Assembly: GCF_001437205.1 (NCBI RefSeq)
Contig: NZ_JQAZ01000002.1
Span: forward strand, 124,001-188,000
DNA: 64,000 nt
From: Lactobacillus selangorensis
GTDB lineage: Bacteria; Bacillota; Bacilli; Lactobacillales; Lactobacillaceae
Direction of reading: 5' to 3'
Part shown: piece after piece, positions 17,098-26,039 of the stretch
Layout: each line of letters starts with the position of its first letter
Position numbering within the stretch: position 1 is the first letter of the stretch
Made by a program: the position numbers and the translations under genes
The notes under the pieces: model-generated
Databases searched by the model: none
What the model was told of the DNA's origin: nothing
What the model saw: the letters and a program-made list of their open reading frames with translations, nothing else

Positions 17098-17790
17098 CTA
17101 AGCGGTCGGTCCCGCCGCCAAATTCCATGTCAAAGTGGCTGTGTAAGTCCCAATAGCTTGTTCGTTGCCTAAAACCTTCAGCCGAATGTTCGTATTGGTT
17201 TTGCTCCCATTCGAATAGCCGCCTGCATAGTCGGCTACCCAAGTGCCGATTCCAGCACCAGCAGTCGCATTCATAAAGTTAACTTCCGTATTGTCCGGTT
17301 TAAGTGTGACGTCGCCGCCAGTTGGGACCCCGATGGCACTGTTGGCCACAATTCTTGCGATTTTTGCACCCGCAAAGGTTAATTCGGTCGCCCCCAAATC
17401 AGATTTGCCATCGCTGGCTTTAAAAGCCGTTGAACGAACCGTCACATTCCAGCCGGCTTTAGTCCCAGTCTTATCAGTGACCTGAACGTAAGGGTGCGCA
17501 TTCGTCGCTGCATAACTAGTCGTGTTGCCGTCGACCTGTTGCTGGCCAAAATGCAAGTTCGGCACTGTATCTAGCGACAATGGGCCAGCATTGCCAGTTG
17601 CCGGCTGGTCCGGGTCAGCTGGCGCTGCCGGTTGTGTCGGCTGATTATCGGTCGCAAACGAAATATCAGCCGTCGAGTTCGCCGGCTGCGGCGTGCTCGT
17701 CGTAGCGGCTTGAACAGCCGCTGTTGAACTGAATCCGCCCAACAGGAACGCCGAAAACAAAACGGATGTTGCCAATCCTTTTTTCATCAT
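17098..17790 (-). CDS. WxL-domain surface protein (CscB-like)
   Basis: Secreted protein of about 230 residues with signal peptide (MKKGLATSVLFSAFLLGGF, cleavage near VQAA), a proline/alanine/aspartate-rich spacer (about 30-65), then a WxL domain. WxL motif 1 is in AGWNVTVRS; motif 2 is in YTATLTWNLAAGPTA at the C-terminus. This is the compact architecture of CscB proteins. Several starts are possible (TTG 17793, ATG 17790, ATG 17787) after GGAGGAG; the first ATG is taken. It is the first gene of the Csc cluster; the 240 AT-rich bases upstream probably carry the promoter but show no clear hexamers. Confidence 0.88.
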   Translation of the reverse strand: MMKKGLATSVLFSAFLLGGFSSTAAVQAATTSTPQPANSTADISFATDNQPTQPAAPADPDQPATGNAGPLSLDTVPNLHFGQQQVDGNTTSYAATNAHPYVQVTDKTGTKAGWNVTVRSTAFKASDGKSDLGATELTFAGAKIARIVANSAIGVPTGGDVTLKPDNTEVNFMNATAGAGIGTWVADYAGGYSNGSKTNTNIRLKVLGNEQAIGTYTATLTWNLAAGPTA

Positions 17791-17977
17791 CAATCTCCTC
17801 CAATAACAAAATATTGTGCTGCATCGATCTTCCCATCGACATCCTTATCGTAAGTTAGTTTTATTTTTTAAACAAACAATTTGCTTAAATTTCAAAAAAT
17901 ATTCGTTATTATTTTAACAAAAAATGAATTATTTATTTTAAATTCATCCGTATAAAAATAGTTATGCTAAAAAAGAC

Positions 17978-18006
17978 ACAAAAAAAGACCCGCTCAACGG
18001 GTCCCC
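17978..18006 (-). terminator. Terminator of NAD(P)H-binding protein gene
   Basis: GACCCGTTGAGCGGGTC hairpin followed by T7 on the minus strand. Confidence 0.85.
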
Positions 18007-18032
18007 CACGCTGATCGGGTCATGACATCATT

Positions 18033-18656
18033 TTAATAATCTTTATCGTTGGATGGGTCGGTACTCAACCCGACGGATTCATTGACATCTTCATCGGGAT
18101 GCTTGAGCAAGTCGGCAATGAATTTGGCAACAGTCTTGCGGCTGACGGACTTACCGGTCATTTGTTCGTTGCGGCGGGTCGTCAGCAAATGTTCGGTCGC
18201 ATCGTCATTGGTCAGCCAGTTCGGACGAATGATGGTGTAATCCAAACCGCTTGTTTCAATCAGATCAGCGGCTTTCTTTTCATCGCCTAAATAAGTCTTC
18301 GGATCATCCGGATCACCGAGTTCTTCGGCACCTTTGCCATTAAATTCGACTTCATGGTAAATCCCGGCACTAGCGACCCAAATCAACCGATGGACATTGG
18401 CTGAATTCATCGCTGAAATGACGTTGCGCGCCATCTCTGCCATTGGGCGTGGACCCACAATATCGATACCAGCCATGGCATTCTGAAGATCTGCTTCATT
18501 CATGACATCGCCAGTAATGATGTGCCCGTATTCATGCGCCAACTTTTTGGGAGTACGTAAGAACAATGATAATTCAATGTCCTTATCCTTATGAACATCA
18601 TCAGTGACCATTTGTGCGATTTTTCCGCTTGCACCTAAAACTAAAACTTTTTTCAT
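18033..18656 (-). CDS. NAD(P)H-binding atypical SDR protein
   Basis: Protein of 207 residues with the N-terminal nucleotide-binding motif KVLVLGASGKIAQ (residues 3-15) and the later RLIWVASAGIY and LDYTIIRPNWL segments typical of NmrA/YhfK-like atypical short-chain dehydrogenases. No YxxxK catalytic pair is evident, as is common in this group, which often acts as redox sensor or quinone/flavin reductase. The substrate is unknown. It forms a single-gene unit with its own terminator. Confidence 0.82.
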   Translation of the reverse strand: MKKVLVLGASGKIAQMVTDDVHKDKDIELSLFLRTPKKLAHEYGHIITGDVMNEADLQNAMAGIDIVGPRPMAEMARNVISAMNSANVHRLIWVASAGIYHEVEFNGKGAEELGDPDDPKTYLGDEKKAADLIETSGLDYTIIRPNWLTNDDATEHLLTTRRNEQMTGKSVSRKTVAKFIADLLKHPDEDVNESVGLSTDPSNDKDY

Positions 18657-18736
18657 TGTTAAGCCTTCTTCATAGTCATTTCTTACACTTTCAGTATAGC
18701 GCAGGTTGAGTGAGCACCGTTGAAAGACGCCTTACA

Positions 18737-18770
18737 CAAAAAAAGCGGATCGCAATGATCCGGCTTTTAA
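18737..18770 (-). terminator. Terminator of the 102-residue protein gene
   Basis: GCCGGATCATTGCGATCCGC hairpin plus T7 on the minus strand. Confidence 0.8.
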
Positions 18771-18773
18771 AAG

Positions 18774-19082
18774 TTAATTTTCAGTGCAGACAACGGCCTG
18801 CGAATGCGCCGCACAGACAGCAGCAAATTCGGCAATAAAGCTACCTGCTTCCCGAACAGCCGCTGCATCTGTGTCATTGGTCAATTGAGCCGTATTCGTT
18901 TGGATGGTCTGTTCAGCCTGCTGCAATTTCTTGGCAAAATCGCCAGCATGCTGACCATTCCAAGCTTTGATTTTTTCACCCATGACATGGGCAACCACAT
19001 CAGCCGAGCTCTCCAAGACAGAACGCAAGCTGTTTGTGACCCGTGTACCATTCTGATCTGCCAACCATGCTTGAATATACAT
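18774..19082 (-). CDS. Hypothetical protein, 102 residues
   Basis: Soluble, alanine-rich, probably all-helical protein (MYIQAWLADQNGTR at the start). ATG 19082 is chosen because GAGGAGGT lies eight bases upstream; the open frame extends 7 codons further without a signal. No recognised domain. The composition (regular A/Q/E/L, two cysteines near the C-terminus in AVCAAHSQAVVC) suggests a helical bundle. It lies between a terminator and the rhomboid gene on the same strand, only 36 bases downstream of the latter, so the two may share a transcript. Confidence 0.65.
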   Translation of the reverse strand: MYIQAWLADQNGTRVTNSLRSVLESSADVVAHVMGEKIKAWNGQHAGDFAKKLQQAEQTIQTNTAQLTNDTDAAAVREAGSFIAEFAAVCAAHSQAVVCTEN

Positions 19083-19118
19083 CGCCAAGACCTCCTCAAC
19101 CACATTTTAGCATCTTTT

Positions 19119-19805
19119 TTATAAAAGGTAGACGGCTAAGCCTGCTGTCGCAACGGCTAGAACGCCGAACATGGCACTTTCGGCCGGCAGCTTGAAATTG
19201 AAACGATTGCCCCAAGGCGCCAAGGTAAAAGCGGCTAACGCCCCGCCGATAATCCCGCCAAGATGGCCGAAAATGTCGACTCCGGCACCTGGAATCAAGT
19301 TAAAAATCAAGTTGACGACGATAACGGCCCACATCGCACGTGCATACTGCCGAATATAGGGATTATCCATCGTCACATACAAAACAGCGGTGGCCATGAA
19401 GACCCCAAAAATCGCCGTGCTGGCACCGGCCGCCACCGTAATCTGCTGGGTCCGCAAAGCGTGCCAATAGCTGAAGAGATTCCCGGTCAGACCGCTATAG
19501 AGGTAAATGAGCAGGAATTTGGCATGCCCATAGATTCGTTCCAAATTGATGCCGACATAATACAGCGACACCATATTCAATAAAAGATGCATAAAACCGA
19601 TGTGCAGCCACATCGCTGTAAATAACCGCCATGGCTGGCCGTTTTTAACTAACGGTGCAACATTTGCCCCTAACGCCATCAAAGTCTGCGCATTCGTCGA
19701 ACCTCCCGGCCACATCGTTTCGACTAGAAAGACGACCACACAGATGGCAATAATGCCATACGTCATAAACGGCCAATCACGCCAATTTGCTTGTCTACTA
19801 TTCAA
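19119..19805 (-). CDS. Rhomboid-family intramembrane serine protease
   Basis: Membrane protease of 228 residues with six to seven hydrophobic segments. Rhomboid marks: WLHIGFMHLLLNM with the conserved His-Asn of helix 2 (about residues 75-88), GASTAIFG carrying the catalytic serine (usual GxSG, here GxST, about 135), and GHLGGIIGG carrying the catalytic histidine (about 190). The TTG at 19805 is preferred because AAAGGATGG precedes it and the product starts MNSRQANWRDWPF. Longer starts at 19847 or 19901 lack a site. In Gram-positives such proteases cut single-pass membrane proteins; the substrate here is unknown. Confidence 0.85.
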   Translation of the reverse strand: MNSRQANWRDWPFMTYGIIAICVVVFLVETMWPGGSTNAQTLMALGANVAPLVKNGQPWRLFTAMWLHIGFMHLLLNMVSLYYVGINLERIYGHAKFLLIYLYSGLTGNLFSYWHALRTQQITVAAGASTAIFGVFMATAVLYVTMDNPYIRQYARAMWAVIVVNLIFNLIPGAGVDIFGHLGGIIGGALAAFTLAPWGNRFNFKLPAESAMFGVLAVATAGLAVYLL

Positions 19806-19912
19806 ATCAATCCATCCTTTAATCACCAATTTAACTGCTAATCTCATTGTAACGCAGACAGAGAACGGAAGCGTGAAAAAGAACGGGGTGCTAGGGGGCA
19901 ACCAGTCAATGA

Positions 19913-21463
19913 CTAGTATTTAACTTGGAAATTTTCCGGCATGACCGCCATCACCGTTGGATGCACTTCGAAATAATGCTGAATCAATTCGGTCATATCG
20001 AGCGGATATTCCTGAACGACCTTGTCGGCACTGTACATCGGATAATTGCCGCCGCCATTCCCCCGATATTGATTCAGAACAATTTTCAGCTTTTGTAACG
20101 GCGTGACATCACGGCCTTGATACTGGAGACGCACCACTCGTTCGCCGCTTGGCTGGCGCAGATCGAAAGTGTAGTCGATGCCCCGATAGACATCATAGTT
20201 ATAGAGCTGCACTTTCGGCGTTTTGAATTCGGATGCGACCTCAATTTGTCCGTCCGCACGCCGCACAAAGAAGCTGGCACAGCGCTCCAAAGCTGCCTTC
20301 AAGTCGGCACCGGTAATTTCTTCTACTACCAGCGTATTCGGATACACATAACTATTGAGAATCTGCCGTAAAGTAATCTGCTTCTGATAGCCCTGCACTT
20401 CATCGTTGAACAGTGCCGTACAGGAAATCGCCGTTCCCGTTGCGTCGGATTGGACTTGATTGATGAAATCAAGATACGGATGATTGTGTAAGCGCGCCTG
20501 TAGCGGCGCCGTAACGGTCATCGCAGCACCGGCATTCCGTCCTACCGGCTGGTCAAGCCATGCCTGGACTTTCTGTTCCAGCGGCGCAACCTGAGCGGCG
20601 AGTGCGGCAGCCACTGGTGCATCAGCAGTCGCCAGCAGTTCAGCCGTCGGTTGTGCAACCTGCCCATTTTCAACTTGCAAGGTGATTTTGCCAACAACAA
20701 TCCCTCGTTCGCCAGGCTGAGTGACGGGCACACCGTTGATGACTGCGGCAATCTGGCGATGCTGATGTCCAGTAACAAGGGCATCGATGCCTGGCACAGC
20801 TTTTAAGAGCGCCATTGCTTCATTTTCACCCGTCAAACGTTCGGTCGGCTCCCCTGTCTGCAAATCGCGTTCGAACCCACCATGATAAGCGACCACAATC
20901 ACATCGACCTGGTTCCGCAGCTTGTCCACTAACCGTTTTGTCACAGGAACAATCGATTCGAATTTTAAATTTTTAATATGGTCGGCCTGTTCCCAATGTG
21001 AAATAAAGGCCGTCGTCAACCCGATAATGGCAACTCGAATGCCTTTATTTTCCAGAATCTGGCACGGCGCATCGACGATCGTCGGTGCGGCATGCCCACT
21101 GATATTAGCACCCAAAATCGGATAATTACGGTCCTGTTCGCACTGCCGCAGGTAATCCAGACCATAGTTAAATTCGTGGTTGCCCAAGACACCAACATCA
21201 TAGCCGATTTGACTCGTCAATTGTGTGAACACAGATTGGTCGTCCGGATGACGGGCCACATAGCTCGTCAGCGGCGAGCCTTGAATCAAGTCGCCATTTT
21301 CGATGGCAATGACCCAGTCATCAGCAGCGGCCGCCTGTTTTTGCTGGCGAATGACCGTGGCTGCCTTTAAAAGGCCATACGGCGCCGCATTGTCAGGGGT
21401 GCTGTAGTTGGTCGGGTACAAATAGCCATGCACATCGCTCGTTGATAAAATCGTCAGTTTCAT
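19913..21463 (-). CDS. 5'-nucleotidase / cyclic phosphodiesterase family protein
   Basis: Two-domain metallophosphoesterase of 516 residues. The N-terminal calcineurin-like domain shows the metal motifs SDVHGYLYP (residues 9-17), IENGDLIQGS (about 55), GNHEFNYG (about 95) and VTGHQHRQ (about 235). The C-terminal half (about 320-510) is the substrate-binding 5'-nucleotidase domain with IDYTFDLRQPSGERV and RGNGGGNYPMYS. It has no signal peptide, wall anchor or membrane helix, so unlike most homologues it should act in the cytoplasm. Its ATG directly follows the phnE stop codon. That placement suggests it hydrolyses the compound brought in by the adjacent importer. Confidence 0.9.
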   Translation of the reverse strand: MKLTILSTSDVHGYLYPTNYSTPDNAAPYGLLKAATVIRQQKQAAAADDWVIAIENGDLIQGSPLTSYVARHPDDQSVFTQLTSQIGYDVGVLGNHEFNYGLDYLRQCEQDRNYPILGANISGHAAPTIVDAPCQILENKGIRVAIIGLTTAFISHWEQADHIKNLKFESIVPVTKRLVDKLRNQVDVIVVAYHGGFERDLQTGEPTERLTGENEAMALLKAVPGIDALVTGHQHRQIAAVINGVPVTQPGERGIVVGKITLQVENGQVAQPTAELLATADAPVAAALAAQVAPLEQKVQAWLDQPVGRNAGAAMTVTAPLQARLHNHPYLDFINQVQSDATGTAISCTALFNDEVQGYQKQITLRQILNSYVYPNTLVVEEITGADLKAALERCASFFVRRADGQIEVASEFKTPKVQLYNYDVYRGIDYTFDLRQPSGERVVRLQYQGRDVTPLQKLKIVLNQYRGNGGGNYPMYSADKVVQEYPLDMTELIQHYFEVHPTVMAVMPENFQVKY

Positions 21464-22291
21464 TTAAGCCAGCTTCTTTCTTAATTGTCCGGATAACCAG
21501 TCGATGCCCATGACCATCACCACGATGCCGATCAGAATAATCCCGACACGGGACCAGCTGCGGGTCTGGATGGCAAAAATCAAGGGCGTCCCGATTCCGC
21601 CAGCCCCAATCATCCCTAAAATCGAAGCCGAACGGACGGAAATTTCAAAGCGATATAACGTATAGGAAATAAATTCCGGCAGTAAAGTCGGCAAAGTCGC
21701 TAAACACAGCACTTCGGTGCGGTTGCCGCCGACACTGACCAATGCTTCTTCCGGGCCTCGGTCCATCTCTTCGATGCCTTCTGAAAACAGTTTGCCCAGC
21801 ATCCCGATCGAATGCACACCGACCGCCAGCACACCGGCATACGAGCCTGGTCCAACTGATTTGATAAACATGATTGCTAATACAATTTCCGGAAAGGTCC
21901 GAATCAGCGTCAGTACAAATTTACCGCTGGTCGACCGCAAATGCCATTTGCCTTTTTCAGTACGTGCCGCCCAGAATGCGAATGGAATGCTGATAAACGC
22001 AGAAATGAAGGTCCCTAAAAAGGCGATCGCAATCGTTTGAATGATTTCACTGGTCAAATCTTCGCCGCTGCCATTATAGACGTAGCGCCAATCAGGATTA
22101 AGAATCCCATGCAGGATTGATTTCGAGACATCAGCCGCCGATGCTTGGACGCCGCTGAACTGCAGTCCTTTGCCGGCCCATACATACAAACCGATGACGA
22201 GCGCACCCCAGAACAGCCATTGGACCCGATACTGCCACCGTCCTTTACGAACAGATTGGTCAATCGTCGTTGTTGTCATCATTTCTCTCAT
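21464..22291 (-). CDS. phnE: Phosphonate-type ABC permease (second PhnE)
   Basis: Inner-membrane permease of 275 residues of the PhnE family. The binding-protein-dependent permease EAA loop appears as EALVSVGGNRTEVL, with about six hydrophobic segments. It pairs with the other PhnE copy as a heterodimer. Its ATG overlaps the stop of the upstream phnE by four bases and its stop abuts the 5'-nucleotidase start. An in-frame ATGATG a few codons later is a possible alternative start. Phosphonate importers of lactobacilli lack any C-P lyase partner, so the true cargo may be a phosphate ester. Confidence 0.88.
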   Translation of the reverse strand: MREMMTTTTIDQSVRKGRWQYRVQWLFWGALVIGLYVWAGKGLQFSGVQASAADVSKSILHGILNPDWRYVYNGSGEDLTSEIIQTIAIAFLGTFISAFISIPFAFWAARTEKGKWHLRSTSGKFVLTLIRTFPEIVLAIMFIKSVGPGSYAGVLAVGVHSIGMLGKLFSEGIEEMDRGPEEALVSVGGNRTEVLCLATLPTLLPEFISYTLYRFEISVRSASILGMIGAGGIGTPLIFAIQTRSWSRVGIILIGIVVMVMGIDWLSGQLRKKLA

Positions 22292-23088
22292 GCCAGACGC
22301 TCCCTTACAAAAGTACTTAACCCGTCAATTGCCACAACGACCACCAATGTCGCCAGAATAATGACGGCCGTATCGCTATAATCAAATTCGCTCAACGAAC
22401 GTTGGAGATAAACCCCAATCCCGCCAGCACCTAAATACCCTAAAACAGTCGACGCACGCACATTAATTTCGAAAGTATACAGGAAGTAACTGATAAACGC
22501 CGGTAAAATCTGCGGTACGACCGCAAAGGCAATCATTTGCACCCGATTGGCGCCGGTTGCGTTCAAGGCTTCAAACGGACCGGCATCAATTGTTTCAATC
22601 GCTTCATAAAACAGTTTGGAGATCATCCCAAAGGAGAAAATCGCTAGGGTAACCACACCAGCCGTTGCCCCGATTCCGAAAACAGCCACAAATAAGGCCG
22701 CTAACAATAAGTCTGGCAACGAACGGGTGATATCCAAAAATAACCGTACACAACCACGAATGAATGGATTTTTAACAATATTATGGGCGGCAATCAGCGC
22801 CATCGGAATCGCAAAAAGCGTCCCAATGGTGGTCCCAATCATGGCCATCTGAATCGTTTCGATAATCGGCGGCCAGATCACAGACAGATATGCCCATTCT
22901 GGATGGCTCATTTCGACTAATAACACCACAAACTGGTTGAGATTATCGACTAACATCTTGACGTTAACACCCGTAATTTGAGCTGAGCCCCACAGGCCAA
23001 TCAGCAACAGCAACAGCGCCGTCAGTCCGACGACATGGAATCGCTGGCGGAACGGCCGCTTGGGTAAAGTCAGTGTTTTACTGTCCAT
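22288..23088 (-). CDS. phnE: Phosphonate-type ABC permease (first PhnE)
   Basis: Permease of 266 residues, homologous to the next gene. The EAA loop is seen as EALNATGANRVQMI near residue 165, followed by FVPQ-like AVVPQILPAFISYFLY, a hallmark of PhnE. The N-terminal cytoplasmic tail is basic. ATG 23088 follows GGAGGCG and lies two bases after phnC. The two tandem permeases probably arose by an old duplication and form the channel together. Confidence 0.88.
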   Translation of the reverse strand: MDSKTLTLPKRPFRQRFHVVGLTALLLLLIGLWGSAQITGVNVKMLVDNLNQFVVLLVEMSHPEWAYLSVIWPPIIETIQMAMIGTTIGTLFAIPMALIAAHNIVKNPFIRGCVRLFLDITRSLPDLLLAALFVAVFGIGATAGVVTLAIFSFGMISKLFYEAIETIDAGPFEALNATGANRVQMIAFAVVPQILPAFISYFLYTFEINVRASTVLGYLGAGGIGVYLQRSLSEFDYSDTAVIILATLVVVVAIDGLSTFVRERLA

Positions 23089-23090
23089 GC

Positions 23091-23852
23091 CTACGCCTCC
23101 TGCTCCGTCTGATAAACCTGTTCAAGTGCTTCCGTCGTCACATTGGCAATCGGCTCGTCGTAAACCAGCTGTCCGGCTCGCAATCCAATAATCCGATCCG
23201 CATATTCACGGGCCAGCTCAACCGAATGCAAATTGACGATGACCGTGATTCCCAATTTCTGGTTGAGCCGTTTCAAATCATCCATAACGGCTTTTGTAGT
23301 CACTGGGTCGAGTGACGCAATCGGTTCATCCGCTAAAATGATTTGCGGATTCTGCATCAGTGTTCTGGCGATTGCCACCCGCTGCTGCTGGCCACCTGAG
23401 AGTTCATCAGCCCGCATGTAGATTTTTTCAGCCATGCTGACCTGCTTCAAAGCGGCATACGCCCGCTGCTGGTCCTTTTTTGAAAACAAGCCGCAGACGC
23501 TCTTCCAAGTTGGATAATAGCTGACGCAGCCGGATAGCACATTCCGGAGTACGCTGGATCGTTTGACCAAGTTGAAACTTTGAAAAATCATCCCGACTTG
23601 CTGCCGCAGCTCACGGAGCGCTTTCCCCTTGAGATGAATGATCGACTGACCATTGACCTCAATATTGCCCGATGTGATGGCATGCATCCGATTGATGGTC
23701 CGCAGCAGCGTACTTTTCCCAGCGCCGGACAGGCCGACGACGACTAGGAATTCGCCACGTGGCACTTCAAAGCTGATATCCTTCAGGCCGACAGTCCCGT
23801 TCTCATAAATCTTGTTGACCTGATCAAACTTGATCATTGTTTCTTGAGTCAT
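23091..23852 (-). CDS. phnC: Phosphonate-type ABC importer ATPase
   Basis: ATP-binding protein of 253 residues. Walker [11 protein letters not shown]-loop [12 protein letters not shown], signature [12 protein letters not shown], Walker [13 protein letters not shown] and H-loop NLHSVELA all fit Phn[10 protein letters not shown] and the [16 protein letters not shown] insert before the signature are typical of that subfamily. ATG 23852 is taken because AGGAGG lies six bases upstream; the frame is open 13 codons further without a signal. It is separated from phnD by a hairpin that can act as a partial terminator. Confidence 0.93.
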   Translation of the reverse strand: MTQETMIKFDQVNKIYENGTVGLKDISFEVPRGEFLVVVGLSGAGKSTLLRTINRMHAITSGNIEVNGQSIIHLKGKALRELRQQVGMIFQSFNLVKRSSVLRNVLSGCVSYYPTWKSVCGLFSKKDQQRAYAALKQVSMAEKIYMRADELSGGQQQRVAIARTLMQNPQIILADEPIASLDPVTTKAVMDDLKRLNQKLGITVIVNLHSVELAREYADRIIGLRAGQLVYDEPIANVTTEALEQVYQTEQEA

Positions 23853-23873
23853 TGCTTTCCTCCTGTATCTCCA

Positions 23874-23912
23874 ATAAAAAGGCCGTGACAAAACAAATGC
23901 TTCATCACAGCC
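23874..23912 (-). terminator. Intercistronic terminator between phnD and phnC
   Basis: GGCTGTGA / TCACGGCC stem (eight pairs, one G-U) with a 16-base loop, followed by TTTTTA, in the gap between the binding-protein and ATPase genes on the minus strand. Such a leaky stop would keep the binding protein in excess over the membrane complex. Confidence 0.65.
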
Positions 23913-23940
23913 TCCTTTATACTTTTTACTGCTAATTTGA

Positions 23941-24885
23941 TTATTTATCTAATTGTTTAGCTTCTTTATCATACTTGCGAATAATATTGAAGTTGCTGTC
24001 CTTCGAGTTGACGTAGCCTTCATGGTCGTAAACTTCGGAGATAATCTTGTGGCCCTTCTTGCTCTTGGCGATGGCCTTGAAAGCGGCTTGAATCTTCTTC
24101 TGCCACTTTGGACTCATATCGCCGCGAACGGTAATCGTATCGTTCGGAATCTTCGCAGTGGTGTAAATCGGTACCACCTTGCTCATGACATCCGGTGTAT
24201 CTTTCAAAACCAATGTCCGTGCGCCTTGGAAGCCGAAGGAAGCATCGGTATTGCCGTTATAAACGGACATGATGCCTTGATCGTGGCCTTTGACAGTCAC
24301 TGTCTTGATGCCGTCCTTATTGATATTGACCCCGTTTTTCAGCATGTCGACTGCTGGATAAATCCAGCCGGCAGTTGAAGTCGTGTCCTGAACGGCAATC
24401 TTCTTACCCTTCAAGTCCTTGATGCTCTTAATGCCGCTGTTCTTCTTGATGAAGATTTGGGAACGGTAGTAATCAACGAGCTTATTCGTCTTTAGGTCGG
24501 TGGCATCGTTCTTATAACCATACCGGAGCGCCTGTAACAACACTTTGGCGTTGTACTGCTTGTGCGCTTGAACATAAGCATCCGGCGGTAAGAAGCCGAC
24601 ATCGACTTTCTTGGAACCCATCGCTTCAACGATTGTATTGTAATCGGTTGAAACACTGACTTTAACTGGAATTCCAAGTTGTTTGCTTAACAATCCTTCG
24701 AGCGGCTTGGCCTTTGCTTCAATGGTCCCCGCATTCGCAGATGGTACGAATTGAACAGTCAGCTTTTTCGGTGTGTAATCCTTGCTGGCCGCTTGTGATG
24801 ATTTCCCACAACCAGCTAAGCCGACTGACACAGCAAGTAAGGCAAGTGCTCCAAAGATGCGACGGAACTTATGGTGCATTGACAT
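23941..24885 (-). CDS. phnD: Phosphonate-type substrate-binding lipoprotein
   Basis: Extracellular binding protein of 314 residues. The N-terminus has a lipoprotein signal with lipobox LAGC (cysteine about residue 26). The body matches Phn[47 protein letters not shown] with the serine/threonine-rich anion loop, and [13 protein letters not shown] 24885 follows AGGAGGAG. First gene of the importer operon. The binding loop points to phosphonate, phosphite or phosphate-ester ligands, but specificity cannot be fixed. Confidence 0.92.
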   Translation of the reverse strand: MSMHHKFRRIFGALALLAVSVGLAGCGKSSQAASKDYTPKKLTVQFVPSANAGTIEAKAKPLEGLLSKQLGIPVKVSVSTDYNTIVEAMGSKKVDVGFLPPDAYVQAHKQYNAKVLLQALRYGYKNDATDLKTNKLVDYYRSQIFIKKNSGIKSIKDLKGKKIAVQDTTSTAGWIYPAVDMLKNGVNINKDGIKTVTVKGHDQGIMSVYNGNTDASFGFQGARTLVLKDTPDVMSKVVPIYTTAKIPNDTITVRGDMSPKWQKKIQAAFKAIAKSKKGHKIISEVYDHEGYVNSKDSNFNIIRKYDKEAKQLDK

Positions 24886-24932
24886 GTGTGATCTCCTCCT
24901 GTATGTAAATCAACAATCAAATAATCCCTATC

Positions 24933-25057
24933 GTTCGTGCGATCGTCACGTGCGATTGTTTACATTTTAACGCATAGAAACACGTCATTCAAGGATGATA
25001 AAGAAAATATCGCGTTAAATAACGAACCATTATGAAAATATAAAAATAATTGTTCGT
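24933..25057 (-). promoter_or_regulatory. phn operon promoter and repeats
   Basis: TTGAAT (24987-24992), a 17-base spacer and TAAAAT (24964-24969) on the minus strand. Two direct copies of CGTGCGAT (24936-24943 and 24949-24956) lie just after the predicted transcription start. GTTCGT/ACGAAC motifs occur at 24933-24938, 25022-25027 and 25052-25057. These are plausible operator material; the regulator is unknown. Confidence 0.6.
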
Positions 25058-25124
25058 AAACACATTTTGCGTTTATTAGGAAGAAACGGCCCACAAACTG
25101 CTTTTCATAAATTTAAAAATGGGC

Positions 25125-25157
25125 ATAAAAAAAACACCCAGCAAACTGGGTGTTTTT
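25125..25157 (-). terminator. Bidirectional terminator
   Basis: ACACCCAGCAAACTGGGTGT hairpin with an A8 run on one side and T5 on the other, after the 118-residue protein gene. Confidence 0.85.
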
Positions 25158-25161
25158 GCAA

Positions 25162-25518
25162 CTAGTCGGGTAAAACGAGTCCCAACTGGTCGGGTTCGAT
25201 TTGTAAGGCACGGCGAAAATCCGCCATGCTTTCTTGATAATCGGCAGGATCAAAGGCTGGATCTTGGTAGTGATCCAAGTAACTTTCTATACTAAGCTCT
25301 AGAATCTTACGGGCGCTTTTCAATTCACCGAAGACATTTTCGATCTGGTCGGGAACCCCGTAGAGATTGATCGCTAAAACGGCACTTTCATATTTTGCCT
25401 GAATCAGGCTCATTTTATAGGCGAACAGCGGCGTTGAAGGCTGAATGTCCTTCAAGTCGTCTAGTGCATCGTGAATAGTCGCCATGTACACTTGCACAAG
25501 GTTGCGAACACTATTCAT
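25162..25518 (-). CDS. Hypothetical protein, 118 residues
   Basis: Acidic, soluble, helix-rich protein starting MNSVRNLVQVYMATIHDALD. ATG 25518 is chosen for the AAGGA site about nine bases upstream; the frame extends 11 codons further without one. No domain recognised. The protein is dense in leucine, aspartate and glutamate, with an aromatic-containing tail (YLDHYQDPAFDPADYQESM). It is the last gene before a terminator and lies 111 bases downstream of the VOC gene on the same strand. Confidence 0.65.
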   Translation of the reverse strand: MNSVRNLVQVYMATIHDALDDLKDIQPSTPLFAYKMSLIQAKYESAVLAINLYGVPDQIENVFGELKSARKILELSIESYLDHYQDPAFDPADYQESMADFRRALQIEPDQLGLVLPD

Positions 25519-25629
25519 CTCATCATTCCTTTTTTCTAATTCCAGTAACAAATACGCTTAATCCTAGCAAAATCAGGGCCGCACGTCAACCTCTTGTCCC
25601 GTTTTGCCAATTATTGCCAGACAAGTGAT

Positions 25630-26019
25630 TTAGTGATAGTCATGGTAAATGACAATATCGATCAGATTCTGATCAAGGTCATAGATGGTCATGACTGTTG
25701 CCATGCCATGGGCCCGTTCTTCATCATGCGGTGCGACCACGACTTGCACCATGTAATTGTTAAAATGATCTAAAACATCTTCGACTTTATCCCGCACAAT
25801 TAGTGCAAACTGTGCCGAACCAATTGCTGGCTCCGTCGCCGTTTTGGTTGGCAGATGGTCGAGCGTCTGGAAAATAATTTCCTGCTTGCCGGCCATCACG
25901 CCGCTGCGGCCGTCTGCTAGGTGAACGATCGGCAGATCGAACACTTCATGGTACCAACGGACGGAATGATCCCGATCCCGCACCGTCAAAGTTAATTCAT
26001 CAAATTGCCGTACACGCAT
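25630..26019 (-). CDS. VOC/glyoxalase superfamily protein
   Basis: Small metalloenzyme-fold protein of 129 residues. The N-terminal FDELTLTVRDRDHSVRWYHEVFDLPIV and the C-terminal IYDLDQNLIDIVIYHDYH are the paired beta-alpha-beta-beta-beta units of the vicinal-oxygen-chelate fold. Candidate metal ligands are the two ends' D/H and E/D residues, but the classical H-E-H-E set is not clear. The function (lactoylglutathione lyase-like, bleomycin-type binding or dioxygenase) cannot be assigned. It follows queT by 20 bases and is probably cotranscribed. AAAGGAG lies before ATG 26019. Confidence 0.8.
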   Translation of the reverse strand: MRVRQFDELTLTVRDRDHSVRWYHEVFDLPIVHLADGRSGVMAGKQEIIFQTLDHLPTKTATEPAIGSAQFALIVRDKVEDVLDHFNNYMVQVVVAPHDEERAHGMATVMTIYDLDQNLIDIVIYHDYH

Positions 26020-26039
26020 TTTTTAATCTCCTTTTTGAA

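Noticed and set aside
19913-24885. Phosphonate degradation pathway
   Set aside because: Only the importer genes are present; no C-P lyase, phosphonatase or PhnX-like gene is in the window.
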